A stretch of DNA of 64,000 nt, taken from NCBI GenBank assembly GCA_949130495.1, contig OX422217.1, positions 574,526,606 to 574,590,605 on the forward strand, given 5' to 3'. Below are positions 36,570-49,658 of the stretch, in pieces. The position numbers were made by a program, and so were the translations under genes. This DNA is from Sambucus nigra (lineage: Eukaryota > Streptophyta > Magnoliopsida > Dipsacales > Adoxaceae). The notes under the pieces are model-generated. The model had not been told where the DNA came from, ran no database searches, and worked only from the letters and a program-made list of their open reading frames with translations. Within the stretch, counting starts at the first letter, position 1, and each line of letters opens with the position of its first letter.

Positions 36570-37779
36570 GGCCTGACAGTAGTAAAACAGTGCTAAAACA
36601 GTAAGTTTTTAACACAAAACACAAAAACGCATAAAAACTAAAAATGCGGGTTATATGCAAACATAGTACCAATGTGCTCAAACATGGACATGGAATGTAT
36701 AGGCGTGAAACTATAACAAATGAGTCACAATTCCAACACATCGAAACGATCAAGAAGCTCTAAATGATAGAGATAAATCATCAAACTTTAGCATAGCCAT
36801 ATGACAATTAAAGTGTGAGCTTAATGAACTAAACATACTACATGGACACAAATCCAGAATTTTGACGATTCTACAAACAATAGCATCAAATTGCAATGTT
36901 TTAACATTAAAATTAGATGTGCAAACCCGTTTAAATTTTTTCCAACCAAACTCCCTCATTAATATATTCTTTTTCAAGTTCTTTTGAGGTTTCTAGAATT
37001 CTCAACTTAAAGAAAATCTTATTGTCCTTTTTTCTTAGAATTTTTCTTTTTCTTTTGGTGTCTTTTAAACGGTGGCTTTCACGACGAGTCAATCTTGAAC
37101 TCTCGCAGCCCTTTCCCGTGAATCACTCATCATTTTTTTAAATTTAGAATCAATTCAAAACCTCTCGGTAAATGATTCTTACATGCACACTTGTCCTTAA
37201 GTCTACTTAAGCATAGATAACAAGATTGAGATAAGAACGCCTCACCAAATTCAAATATGAAAGAGAAGTCAAACATCCATATAAATTCGTGCATGTGAGA
37301 AATGTTGGCATATATACAAAGTCCAATCAAAAGGCATATCAACTTCGAAACAACCCCATATAAACAATGGTGAAGATCATTCTAAGCATCGATAATAATG
37401 ACCAAATGTCCTAGCCACATGGATATGAAACGATGGGGGGGGGGCTCCAGTCACACCAATATGCCACATCAAACATGTAAACTCAAAAAACAAAAACTGA
37501 AAATCTTTTTTCCCTTTTAAACATATTTTGACTCAAATAAAAGAAAAATATTTTTGGATTTTCAAAATATTTCTCAAAAACAAAATCTTTTGGTATTTTT
37601 TAAAATAAGACTCAAACAAATGAAAAATATAATACAAAGATATAAACATGTCACTATACTAGCAATGAATATATCATGAAGCAAACTAGTATATGGCAAA
37701 CAAGGCAATACTATCATCCTTTAGATTTAGCATGGGAAGAATCAAGTTCACACAAACGAGAATCATGAAATTTAATTCC
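36570..37779 (-). other. SIRE internal region downstream of gag, noncoding
   Basis: On the minus strand this should hold pol in an autonomous copia element. Only short unrelated frames of 68-75 codons are found, with no reverse transcriptase or integrase motif. A/T-rich TTTTC stretches lie at 37490-37620. Confidence 0.5.
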
Positions 37780-39558
37780 TTAAGCCACTAAATCCGATTT
37801 CCTAACCCAAGTAGGTGTAAAACGACGTATGGGGGTTTGGGGAACTGGGGCAAATTTATTCCTAAACTTCCTAGGAGCTTGTCTAAGGTCGTAACAATAA
37901 CGCCTAAGGTGATATTTCCTACAACAAAATATGCAAGTGTAGCGATGGTGGGAATGATTACCTATATGTGGACCTTTTCTAACCTTCCGAGTGTTTCTCA
38001 CACGTGCAGGAGGAATGGGAACAATTCTCTCATTAAAACCTTTACCTTCCCTATCTCCCTTAATTTGGACGGTGCCTAGGATCTTATCTAACTTCTTCGA
38101 CCTAGCCTCCAAATCAAACTTGACTCTAGACGAGTCTCTCAATCTCTCCTCCAACTCATGAATCCTAGACTCAAGCAAACGCCTAGACTCCTCAAACTCT
38201 AAATGATCCTTTTTCAAGGACTCCATCAAACCACGGAGATTATCTCTATCTTTCTCCACAAACTCTAGTTTCTCCTTAAACTTTTTCTCTCGTGCCCTAA
38301 TATCCTCAATCAAAATATCATTATTTTCTATGGCACGCTCACTCAACTTAGCCTGCAATTTTGAGTTAGCCTTATTCACCTTCATCATTTTGGCATACAA
38401 CTCATTAAACGCATTTTGCAATTCTTTCATATCCATCTCCTCCTCATCCTCACTCTATTCTCCCTCACTAACATGGGATTCACTCAAAACCTCCTCTAAA
38501 GTGTCATTCACATGAGTATCATCGTCGCTCACATGACATGCCATGAACGTAACAAAGTTACAATCAATGGGTGAACTCTCTCCCTCTTCCAGATCACTAT
38601 CACTTACGGTGGAATTATATGAAATGGGTTGCTTGCCCTCTTTCTTAAGTATAGTGGGACACTCCTTAACTTTATGACTGTACCCCTCACACCCAAAGCA
38701 CCTATCCGACTCATCTCTCTTAGGCTTCTCAAACTTATCCTTAGAGGTGGAATCTACTTTGTTGTTCTTGAATTTTTCAAATTTCTTGGCATCTTTCAAT
38801 CGATTTTGAAACTTAATAAATTTTTTAAATTTCTTTGCCAGCAAAGCAACTTCCTTAAAGTCGAAATTGGAATTCGAAACTTTAATTTCCTCCTTCATGG
38901 TTTTCAAAGCAATACCATTTTCTTTCTTAGGCACTTACTTCGAGGTAATCATGTCGATTTCATAGGTTTGTAAGTCACCTACAATCTCTTCTAGTTTCGT
39001 CGACTCTAACTTACCCAGGGAATTTAAAATGGTCACTTTCTCATCAAACCTACTAGGAAACAACCTAAGAATTTTCTTAATGACACGGTTGTCGGGAATT
39101 TTCTCACCTAGGTTAAACGACGAGTTGATAATATTAGACAACCTAGCATAAAACTCATCAAAAGTCTCACTCTCTAACATCCTAATGGTATCAAACTGTG
39201 TAGTGTGATTTTGAAGATTCGATGCCCTAACCGTGCTAGTTCCCTCGTGAGTGAGTGCCAAAATATCCCAAGCCTCTTTTGATTCATAATCCTATTATAT
39301 TCTTCTGGTGTGACGTTTGAAGAAATAATGTGCAAACCCTTAGAAAAAGTCTATGTTCAGTTTTGGTCCATGACTCGATAGGCTTTAAAGTAGTGACCTC
39401 AACTATAACAGTGATAGGGGTGTCCAACCTTTCTCAAAAACTAGCCAAACACGCTCATCAATAGATTTTAATGCACTTTTCATTCTCATCTTCCAATAAG
39501 TGTAATTAGTGCCATAAAAAACAGGAGTTCGAAAAAAATCATTATTTCCAAAATTCAT
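37780..39558 (-). pseudogene. SIRE-like gag with two CCHC zinc knuckles
   Basis: The frame begins at an ATG at 39558: MNFGNNDFF, then a GTNYTYWKMRMK block typical of copia gag N-termini (DUF4219). Next comes the UBN2-like region at 39261-38940 (ESETFDEFYARLSNI, then LPSRFDEKV-like). A Lys-rich stretch leads to knuckle one, CFGCEGYSHKVKEC (38659-38700). An acidic stretch is followed by a coiled-coil-like Glu/Lys/Leu-rich part (38430-38090), then knuckle two, CIFCCRKYHLRRYC (37894-37935). Gag would form the particle and bind the RNA. Stops near 38935 and 38455 and several in 39300-39420 make it a pseudogene. The two-knuckle layout is that of SIRE/Maximus gag. Pol does not follow. Confidence 0.75.
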
Positions 39559-39597
39559 CTTTGAAAACACACGAGATCACAAAACAAATAAATTATG

Positions 39598-39618
39598 TTT
39601 TCTAGCTCTGATACCAAT
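39598..39618 (-). other. Primer-binding site of the SIRE-like element
   Basis: The minus strand reads TTGGTATCAGAGCTAGAAAA directly after the 5' LTR. TGGTATCAGAGC is complementary to the 3' end of plant initiator-Met tRNA. Confidence 0.85.
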
Positions 39619-39619
39619 T

Positions 39620-40881
39620 TCAAGGACCCTTTTTGTGTGTGTTTTACCAAAAACTCAATTATCTCCCTAAAAATTATCCAACTTTTAATTATGCACCAAA
39701 CCAAGTTGTCAAAAACTAATTATTACTTTAACCAATTTTATCTTGATTAATCCTAAACATGCATCTAGTGATTAAAGCAAGTAAAGTAAAGTAAAGAATA
39801 CTCACAACGCTGGATGTACGAGGAAAAACCCAAAACGGGAAAAAACCTCAGACGGCCCAAGCCAGACAATCACTATGAACAATGGTTTTACAAAAACAGA
39901 TTAGCCTTACTCAATGACTCGATCCCCACGGGTCTTGACGCTCCTTTTGATTTTCTATTGTTCTTTAATAGTGCCCATGCAGAAATTTTGTCTTTCATGA
40001 TACCTATCCACAACACACACGTCCATGTATGTCTCGATGTCTACCGATATGGCTTGATACATCTACGATGTTGAACACGATGGCTTTCGCTTATTCACCG
40101 CAAACCTAACAATCACAAGTATTCAATGATGAACAAACTCAACTTTGGTGCAGCAAGATCACGTAAACATATAAGAATGATAACTCGGATCTTTGCAAAC
40201 TCTAAGGATGTGTTTATGCTTTGTAAACCTTAGAAAACATGTGCAAAACTTGTATTGGATGGTAAATTGTGTTTTCTAGAATGCACACTTACGAAACTCT
40301 GATGCAAACACGCTTTAAATAGGAATTAAGCGCCGCCTCAAAAAATGTGTCGTTCGAACGACAATGCCACGTCGTTCGCGTGACATAGGTATCTTGTTCG
40401 AACGAGATCCTTATGTCGTTTGAACGACGCTGCAAAGGTTTGACTTTTTGACTTTTTGTTCAAAACGTCTCTTCCAAAAGAGATCTAAATTAGTCAAACT
40501 CTATTTCGAGCTTATCAGAATAAAAACGTAGTGTAAACCATTTAAAACACTTTAAAACATTTTAAAACATTTTTCTTTATAAAAGTACATCCTTATCTTT
40601 TATAAAAAAAATTCCGAGCACCATTAATTATACGCATTCATACCAGAGTGATCTTGGAATGAAATTAACTTTGAAGATGAATAAACTTGCACCAATTTAA
40701 ACTTCGGCATGATTAATTCTTTGAAGCTTTGCCGCAATGTCTTCAACTTCTTTAATATGTCATAGACCAAGTGGGATCATGATAAAATAAAATCTCCCTA
40801 TGACATATTAAAAACACAGTTTTGTTCATGGAATTAAGTCAAAACAATACAGGGACTCAATTGGAAATTTATGTCCTTACA
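39620..40881 (-). repeat. 5' LTR of the SIRE-like element
   Basis: Matches 28418-29662. It contains the TATA-like CCTATTTAAAGCG at 40311-40324 (minus) and the palindrome cluster at 40351-40430. A tandem CATTTTAAAA unit near 40555 explains part of the extra length. Confidence 0.85.
40351..40430. repeat. TTCGAACGA palindrome cluster, 5' LTR
   Basis: Counterpart of 29141-29220, with the motifs at the same spacing. Substitutions sit mainly between or at the edges of the palindromes, and one palindrome has changed to TTGTTCGAACGAG. Confidence 0.8.
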
Positions 40882-40886
40882 ACGAC

Positions 40887-41560
40887 CACCATCACACGAC
40901 GGTAGCAAAAGATAAGAGGCAGATCAACATTTCTTTGGGGCAAAGTTTTTGTTTGCAGCAGCATTTTTCTTTTGGTTGGTCGGCGGCCACGATGAGGATG
41001 ACGTGACGCACTTATGGCATTACAAACCTCGTTCAATGATAGTGGATCACCCCTGTGACCTGCATACACATCAAGTCTCGAACATTAGTTGTCATCGCCA
41101 GAGTTGAGCGACCACTACAGTATTGTCCCCACATCATATCTCGATGGTCGATAACCACCATATAGAGGCTTCCACACATCAGCGACGTCGCCCGACCATC
41201 CTTCTTGTCTAGCGACCACCACTATGCTATAGCGAGGAGGGATATTTCTTCAACTGCGATTATAATCGTTGGTAACAAAATAGAGAGCACCAGCTATGAC
41301 GTCGGACCACCCTTCGTGGTCAGTGAATAGAGTACCACATGGACAAGCTCGGCGAATAGAGTACCACATGGACAAGCTCGGAGAACAGAGTACCACATGG
41401 ACGAGATCGATGAACAACTCGAAGGGAGCTCACCACTGGACGACGACGACTATTTGAGGCTTCGTCAGCACGCCTTATGTGTTTTAATTAACACATTTGA
41501 AATCTTTTGGGGGGCACAAGTCCAACTGGGTTTTAAAATTCCTTAACCTGCTCGAAATTA
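40887..41560 (+). other. Tat internal region with 29-bp repeat
   Basis: The Tat sequence resumes after the nested element. At about 41327-41415 a 29-bp unit containing GAGTACCACATGGACAAGCT occurs three times. No gag or pol frame. Confidence 0.6.
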
Positions 41561-41579
41561 ACATTTGTTGTTTAAGGTT

Positions 41580-43740
41580 TTCTATTTGCAAAACCACCCC
41601 TATCTTTCTCCTCATTACAAAAATTTGAAACCATCTTACATTAAGTGTTTGGAATTTACACAATTTTCTAAAAATTCTAAATCAACCCTATGTCTTACAT
41701 TTGAGATATATTTAACTAAATTGTGCATTGCTCGATTCTCTCTAAAAATAATTTTCTGAGGGACCATGTGACTCTATTACAATTATTACAACGATTTTAG
41801 TTGATAGTTTTTATGCGACCAAGTTACAAATTATTTTGTTCACATAAATAGTGGGGCGCGCTTGTATAGCCCTCGCGTCTTTTATTCGATCATTTTAATT
41901 TTCAATATTGTCATCCGGCTACAACTATTTAATTTCGGCAAAAGAAGATTATTGTTTATTTAGCTCGGCCACGACGAATGCTTGGGTATGGTTATCTCAG
42001 TGGGATTTTTATCATAAAAATAATTGGATCAGTTATTACATTCATACGATACTATGATTTTTTTCCTCGGCACGTGGTCAAGCAGTCGCATACCATATTT
42101 TATTTGACCAAAAAAATCAGTCTCATGATAATTACTTTTTTATTTAGCCTCAACAGATGGTTGGGCAATTTATTAACTTCCAAAGGTACAAGATTCAGTC
42201 TCGACAGATGCTCGACAATAATCTTAAGCTCTTGGAAACCTCATCGATATTTAGACAGATGCTCGAGCACGAATTGCTCACTATATCTACTCAGTATTGT
42301 ACAACTTTGCCCCGACGGACTATCCAGGCACCATTTATTTTATTAATGCTCCAACGTATAGTCGACCACACTATAGCAATTTAAACCCAAAAAAATGCTT
42401 GGGAAAAATTATTATTACTACGACTGAAGCTCGAGTTCTATGATTCTAGACCTGAAGGATGATTAGGCATATTCAAGATTCATCTTGGCAGATGATCAGC
42501 AAAATATTTCTATATATTTAGTCCCGAAGATATTTCCCACACATGTCGCACTTTATCCCCAATGGATGGTTGGTCAGGATAATTCTTATATTTAGCAAAA
42601 CCCCAATTGGTGGATACGCACATTTATTTGTGCATTGTTCGTTTATGTCTCATAATATTTTATTTTCTCACGATTTTTATCATCATAAATTTGTTAGAAG
42701 GGGGCTATCTATACTGCATACTTCTCAATTTTCACTACAAATTTTTTTTGTGAAAATAATTTTTTGAAACCAACTTACGATTGAGTATTTGCTTAGAGCT
42801 ATTTGTAGAAATTCCAAATTAACTCCTATGTCGTACATCTGGATATATTTGACAAATTTTTCATCTTTTATTCGACTTCATTACAGTTCTTTTGTTCACA
42901 TAAATAGTGGGGCGCACTTATAGAGCACTCATGTCATTATTCGATCAGTTAATTTTCAATATTGTCGTCTAGATATTATTGGTTATACCAATGGATGGTT
43001 GCTGTAATATTTTTACTAATACTTAGCGTAGCCCCAACGGATGCTCGGGCATGGCCATCCTCGTTAGATTTCATCATAAAAATTATAGGATCATTCATGT
43101 CATTCATTCAATACTATGAATATTTTCCTCAACACATGATCGAGCACAGGCACATCATATATTCCTTGATTGAATAAACGAATTGCATGATAAATTCAAT
43201 TTGAATTAGCCTCGACAAATGATCGAGCAACTTATTAACTTCCACAGGTACAAGATTCAGTCTCGACGAATGCTCGGCCATAACCTTAAGCTCTTGGAAA
43301 TTGTATTAATACACTGGTAGATGCTCGAGCACGGATCGCTCTCTATATCTACTCGGGCATGTACAACTTTGTCCCGACAGACGAGACAGACACCACTTAT
43401 TTTGTTAGTGCTCCGATGGATGGTCGAGCACGTTACACCAATTTGGACACAACAAATGCTTGGGTAATATTATTTGTGATAACCGACGGCTGCTCGACCG
43501 TTGATATTTCTTCAATTTTAGTATTTATTATCTGGCTCTATAATTCTTAACCTAAAGGATGATCAGGGATATTCAAGGCTCATCTCGATAAATGATCGGC
43601 AAAATATTTCTATATACTTAGTCCCGAAGATATTTTCCACACACGTCGTATTTTATCCCTAATAAATCTTTGGTCGGGATAATTCTTATATTTAGTCCCG
43701 ACAGATGGTTAGCACAGTCGATTAATGATCGACGTTACAT
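41580..43740 (+). repeat. ~1.06-kb tandem duplication rich in TGCTCGAGCA-type motifs
   Basis: 41580-42640 and 42690-43740 align in the same order. Landmarks in both are AATAGTGGGGCGC, TTCAATATTGTC, TTATTAACTTCC-CAGGTACAAGATTCAGT and TAGTCCCGAAGATAT. Within each, a degenerate CTCGACRGATGCTCGAGCA motif recurs every 50-100 bases. TGCTCGAGCA is a perfect 10-base palindrome (for example near 42260 and 43322). Degenerate copies continue to about 44130. Confidence 0.8.
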
Positions 43741-45344
43741 TTATTATTATTATTATTCAACCCTAACTAATTTCTTGGAAATATAGTTTTCACTAACATT
43801 GCAGGATCCTTCGTAATACTTGCTCGGTTCTTTTTGCCTCGACGAATGCTCGAGCATGGATCACTCGCAATATCTACCAGATCCTCTACAATTTTTGCCT
43901 CGATAGGCATTCAGGCATCATTTATTTAATCTGTAAATCTATTTTTCACTAACATTGCAGGATCGTTAGTAATATTTGTTTGGTCCTTGATAATCTTGCC
44001 TCGACGGATGCTTAGGCATCATGTATCTTATTAATTCTCTTACAGATGCTAGAGCATGGATCGTTCGTAACATCTACTAGATCCTTTGCAATTTTGCCTC
44101 GATGGACCCTCAGCTTCGATGGATAGTTAACCTTATGTGATCACGTCTCAAGCTCCAATGGACAGTTGGGCAATAAAATTCTTATTTAATTCAACCTGGA
44201 TGAATGAGAAGTTGGGCGATCTGTATACAAAAGATCCGATAGCACATAAAGTAGCATGGAGAGAAACGATCATCTATATTTATCAATAAGGATGAATCCA
44301 ACATGTAAGAAGTTACATATCCAGCAAGATCACAGTTAACGAACAAAATATGTTGATAACAACACTAGACCACCATGAATGTATGAAGAAACATCGTTAG
44401 ACAACCCATGGTGATCGACGATCACTAAGCAACGAATTAACGCGTCATCAACACTAAGATATCCACTCAAGAGGAACATTGTTTCTTGTATGCCATATCA
44501 AATCAATGCATTTCCGCATGAAGATGCTTTGAACTCATATCAATTTCTTTAAGTGCAAGAGCTATATGGAGTCTGCCACAGCCTCCTGGAACCACCATGC
44601 ATGTCTAACGAACAAGTGTGACCCGAGGAACGATACATTACATAGAGCTATATGAGAAAGACAATCATTAATTATATCCAGCTCGCCGAACGATCAACGT
44701 GATACTCTTCAACACAACAAAGCCCTAAGGAATAGTCAGGCACACTTATCATATCGGTTATACATATCAAATAACTTGATGGACGGTAGAGAAGTCTTCT
44801 CTTCACAACCCAGTTGGGGGCTCCAGGGCAACGATGACACGTGAACAGATTCACTGTAATATTTAAATAAAAATAGAAGATTCCAACTTAGGATGGTTGC
44901 CAACATGGTTAACACTAGAATTATTTTTTCAAATGATGATCAAGACTAAGCTTGATTTAATTACAACAACTTTCTTGCCCATTCCAATTAAATTAAGGAA
45001 GTCTACTGGCCTTTGTCATCTCAAAACATAAATGGCCTCACGAGTTGCCCCGACAACAATAAAAGCCCTACGGGGGATCCCTATGCAGAAAGCCAACTCA
45101 GGTTGGTCGCCAACTATATTGGTCAGTTAAAATTCTGAACGGGTGGATGTCCCTTAAACCAGGTGCATTTTTGCCATCGTCTTTTAGGCCTAAGGAAGTG
45201 TGACGGCATAACCTAAAAGGTAAAATAGACGGATATTTTCATGTGAGGCATTAAAAAATGGGAAAATGCGAATAAAATTGGTATTAAATTGACTTGCGGG
45301 AAAGGCCTAAGTACAATAAGCATACTGATTACATATCAAATATT
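43741..45344 (+). other. Tat internal 3' region, noncoding
   Basis: Further degenerate GATGCTCGAGCATGG motifs lie at 43840-44130. A G-rich GTTGGGGGCTCCAGGGC near 44812 has the look of the G-rich stretch that begins the 3' noncoding part of Tat elements. No ORF with a domain. Confidence 0.4.
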
Positions 45345-46030
45345 GAAAACCTAATGCAGGGTCTTACCCTGACTAGGTACATGATCGAACAAGCCTCTAC
45401 ACATAGGCTTATGGTCGGCCTCCCTAATTAGGCCATATGAAAAACGTAATACAGGGTCTTACCCGACTAGGTACATGCTCGAGTAAGCCTCGACACATAG
45501 ACCTATGGTCGGCCTCTCCAATTGGACCATATGAACAAACTAATGCTGGAACTTACCTCGACTAGGTAAGTGCTCGAGAAAGACTCATCACATAGGCATG
45601 TGGTCGGCCTCTCCAATTGGACCATATGAAAAACCTAATGCAGGGTCTTACCCCGACTAGGTACATTCTCTAGCAAGACTCGACACATAGGCCTGTGGTC
45701 GGCCTTTCCAATTGGGTCATATGAAAAACCTAATGCAGGGTCTTACCCCGACTAGGTACATGTTTGAGCAAGCCTCGGTACATAGGCCTTTGGTCAGCCT
45801 TCCCAATTGGACCATATGAAAAACCTAATACAGGGTCTTACCCTGACTAGGTATATGCTCGAGTAAGGATCGACACATAGTCATGTGGTCAGCCTCACTA
45901 AATGGACCATATAAGATCAAAATACAGGGAGATGCCCTAAATTTGATGCACGCTTGAGAAAGCCTCAGCAAATGAATTCTGAACAGGCCTGTGGTCAGCC
46001 TCACGAATTAGGCCATGCAATAAAATAGAA
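45345..46030 (+). repeat. ~96-bp tandem repeat, about 7 units
   Basis: Units contain CAGGGTCTTACCCCGACTAG, then TACATGCTCGAGCAAGCCTC, then GGTCGGCCTCTCCAATTGG and CCATATGAAAAACCTAAT. Unit starts are spaced 92-97 bases. The last unit is the most diverged. Tandem repeats before the 3' LTR are typical of Tat elements. Confidence 0.9.
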
Positions 46031-46301
46031 TAATGAACTATGTTCGACCTGATCCCATGATGATACGTAGGCAGCTCGACACTCTCGAGTCCAGTTCCCA
46101 TATCAACTGAATGTCTCACAACTCAAGCCAAATAATCGTCTAAAAACTTATAAAGGCAAGAAGATCAACCAAACAAGGCTTAAAAGTTGAACGACAACTC
46201 AAAGAATGCCAGTCCAGTTCACATCGGCAACTAAACGCGCTTAAAGAGATTATGGACCAGCACCCAGCTCATCTCGGAATCAACTCAGCTGAACTGTGAC
46301 C

Positions 46302-46735
46302 TGTGGGAATATTTTGGGGGCAATAAATATGCCTACATAATAGAATGACACGTGGTGAGCACCCCGATCAAAATGGCGAGCAATAGATGCCCCTACAAGA
46401 GAAGGACGACTAGAGCCCTTGATAAACAAGAAGACCGAGGAGCAGTATTTGATTAAAATCAAACTCCACGAAGATAGGACTCATCCATTTTTGTAACCCT
46501 AATGTAACCCCTAACTCTATATAAAGGGGACACCCCCATTATAAAAGGGGGCTTAGAAACTAGAGAAACACATTCATGTAAACTCTCTGATCATTTTAAT
46601 GGAACATAACAGCAGCCCCGTAGACGTAGGCCATTCATGGTCGAACCACGTAAATCTTTGTCTCTCTTTTATTTATAAATGTGTATACATTGTGGTACAT
46701 GGGCACCCCAATATTCCAGATTTTTTGACACCACA
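46302..46735 (+). repeat. 3' LTR of the Tat-type element
   Basis: Matches 27152-27575, with a small insertion near its start (GTGGGAATATTTTGGGGG). TATATAAAG lies at 46518-46526. No clear polypurine tract precedes it. Confidence 0.8.
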
Positions 46736-49527
46736 CATAATGAATAAGTCACGGAGTGGGGTGTTGAAATCCCTTACCGTTTCAATGACCAAGGGTAGGT
46801 CTTAAGTCCAATTAACCAATCATTCAAAATAATATTATAAACAAAATAAAGTCATATAGTAGTCAAACAATAAATGGACACACTGACTTGAGTTACGCGA
46901 GTGATAAAAAATTGTATCTCCCACAACTTTTACATGCGGGGTGTGAAGATCGAGATGAGAAGACTGAGGGAAGTTTGACTAACTTTAGTTGTCCCGGGGA
47001 GTCTTACGGACCCAAAATAAAGAGACTTATAATCCACCCAAATAGCGCTCTCTCTCTCTTTTGTCATGTTTCCCTATTTGCTTTTTTTATTTGATTATTA
47101 CAAATAATTGGTGTTCAAATCACCACAAATGAATGTTCAAGGCCTCAATACTCATAATACAACCAATCTAATAAGATAAATAATAAATACAAAATGAGCA
47201 AATGTACAAGTCTTCAAAATGATCGTCAACTTGAAAAATCAGTAACGATTCTTCTTGAAAAGCTTATCGTCGTCAAATATTGAGCCAAGTCCAATGCTTA
47301 AAAATTCAGCAATGCCGCCATTTGATAAGAGATCTTCTATAGTATAGTCATTGCAAAAAATACTCAGCCCATGTCTCTGTTGTACTAATAAATACACTAA
47401 AAGAGGTATGCGGGAAAGTAAGGTGCTTATCCATGCTTCTCAATGTGGACAAGAGAAATGTGAACACTAGTAATGATTTCTAGAATATTTTTTAAGGGAT
47501 GTCTATTCTAACTAATGATGCACTAATATTTAGCTAAAGTAGTGATGAATCTTGTTAGTAAAATGGGTCCTATAGAAATTCCATTTATTCCTAATATCCA
47601 ATGGAAATTTTAAAAAAAATGATTCAATTATAGTCCTCCACTAGTTGGATTAATGGATCATCTGATTGGAAATGATAACAAAATGCATAGGTCGCTATAA
47701 GGAGTTCTAAAATACATATACACAAGGTATACCATCGAAATAAAATGATAAAGTGGTCTAAATATGAGGAGTAAACAATTATGAAATAATTCAAGGGACT
47801 AAAATTCACCACTTAGCCTATTTATTTTTCTTAATTAGGTTATCAATTTGAAAAACCCTAAGATGTATATAAATTCACAAAACAACACTCAATGCAAATG
47901 TGAACTTAAATATAGTCTTTTTGAAAGATTTATATTAAATTTCTCAAACTCAATAAAAATCATATTTTAATATTTTCTAATAGATCACCCGGTAGGGAAA
48001 ATTTACTAACAAATATTAACCATTAGAAATGAAGCTTTATAGTTGAAAAATTAGTTAAAATTGTCTATCTCTGTTTGAATTAATAAATAAATATTGCAAT
48101 ATGAGTTTACTATTTTCTCTCAAAAATAATTCATCCTCTTTCAAGGAATAAATATAAACTGTAAAATTTTAATATTAGTATTCAAAGGGCATAATAAATA
48201 TATAAACTGGAAATAAATATAATTACGTTAACTGTTTCATCTCAGCTCTTGAATGGGTTATTTAGCCTCTCATTTTGGTGTTATTACATATGATATGTAA
48301 TAATAACATAACAAAAGACATAATAAATCAAATATAAGAGAGAACAATATAATAACCAAGTCTCCTTAAATTTTTATTGCACTCGTAATCTTGGACATGA
48401 AGAACAAGCCCCAAAATTTGAGTTTTACAATACATAAAAGTATCACTCAACTCAAAATTTGTGACTTAGATAACCATACTTTACCTCACACTCAAGTCAC
48501 AAAACTGATTTAATAAACACTACTCCTAAAACTAAAGTAAAAATGAGCTCCCAAGACCATTCTACACTTCGCTATTCGACTTCTCTTCAATATCTTTGAA
48601 CTCTTATTTAAAAATGATAAAAGGTAAAGGAACAATAATATCATGATACAATTAGTTCAAAAATATGGGTATTAGGTAAAGCTATAACATAATTTCATCA
48701 CGACAAAGGATATATATAAAGAAGGATTTTAACAAAACATATTTGTTTACAAATCTAGGGAATAAACAAAGTGGAAGCAGGATAAAAAAACAAGAGTCTC
48801 ATGTTTGGAATAACTGTCGGCAGAAAGAGACAACGGAGGGGGGAGCTGTGATTGTGATCCCTCGCATTTGGAAGAGTTATTTTGGTGGATAATGGATATG
48901 TCTGGATTGAGTTGGTTCGTGGGACAGTAGGATGTTTAGGACGTTCAGTTTTAGGTAGTTCGGGTCGATTTGAAGTCTATTGGTCTTAGAAGTCCTTAAC
49001 AGGTGTGGATGGTGGTATAAGAAATGGTCTGTGTGGGTATGTATATAAGTGTACATATATGTTTATATATAGTGGTTGTTTAGTTTGTGTGTGTATATAT
49101 AGAGAGAGAGGGGTTCAGAAGTGAACATAAAAGATGAACATTTTAATGAACCTTAACAAAAAACACCTAACAACCCATTAATTTTACTTCCTATGTTGTA
49201 ATTGGTCCGCGCCAGTGGCAACGAAAACGTGTGTCAATCAATCCCGGGGGGGTGATGTGTAAAAAGAGTAATGTTATGTGTCCAAAATATAACCCTCAAA
49301 TCAATTTACATACCCTTAACTCATCGCACAATGTCATTACTAACATACAAAGATATAACATTTTAATATTTTCTTAAATCATTTGGGAGATGAGTTAGGA
49401 CATTTTAATTAGACTCAAATCATTATCCTTGGGCAAAAAAATAAAAAAGATAAAGTAATGTACAAACTAACAAAAATAAAAATGACACACACCTATAATA
49501 ATAAACGTGGACGCGTATATACAAGTA
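46736..49527. other. Unassigned AT-rich sequence
   Basis: The first ~350 bp may be the continuation of the 24481-27146 remnant across the Tat insertion. Beyond that I see no gene. There is a short CT run at 47049, an AG run at 49100 and a G run at 49244. Open frames of 60-68 codons are not recognisable. Confidence 0.3.

Positions 49528-49658
<131 letters not shown>

Larger units (their letters stand above)
28418..40881 (-). mobile_element. SIRE-like Ty1/copia element, gag only, nested in the Tat element
   Basis: Two matching LTRs (28418-29662 and 39620-40881) enclose, on the minus strand, a primer-binding site, a gag gene and a polypurine tract. The flanks AGGAC and ACGAC differ at one base, consistent with a 5-bp target duplication. 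After removing the CACTA insert (30587-36566) the internal region is only ~4 kb and lacks protease, integrase, reverse transcriptase and RNase H. It is thus a non-autonomous deletion derivative. Confidence 0.75.
27152..46735 (+). mobile_element. Tat-type Ty3/gypsy element without coding region (LARD-like), host of nested elements
   Basis: Two ~430-bp LTRs in the same orientation (27152-27575 and 46302-46735) match along their length. The 5' LTR is followed by a primer-binding site TTGGCGTCGTCTGTGGGAAC, a form seen in Tat-lineage gypsy elements. Removing the nested SIRE-like element (28418-40881) leaves ~7.1 kb with no gag or pol, so it must depend on other copies for mobility. Its internal 3' half (40887-46301) is full of tandem and degenerate repeats, as is common in Tat elements. 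Flanks CACAC and CATAA do not make a convincing target duplication. Confidence 0.7.

Noticed and set aside
45345..46030. CRISPR-like array (seven ~96-bp units)
   Set aside because: Units are contiguous tandem repeats without short repeats and unique spacers, and the setting is a plant retroelement.
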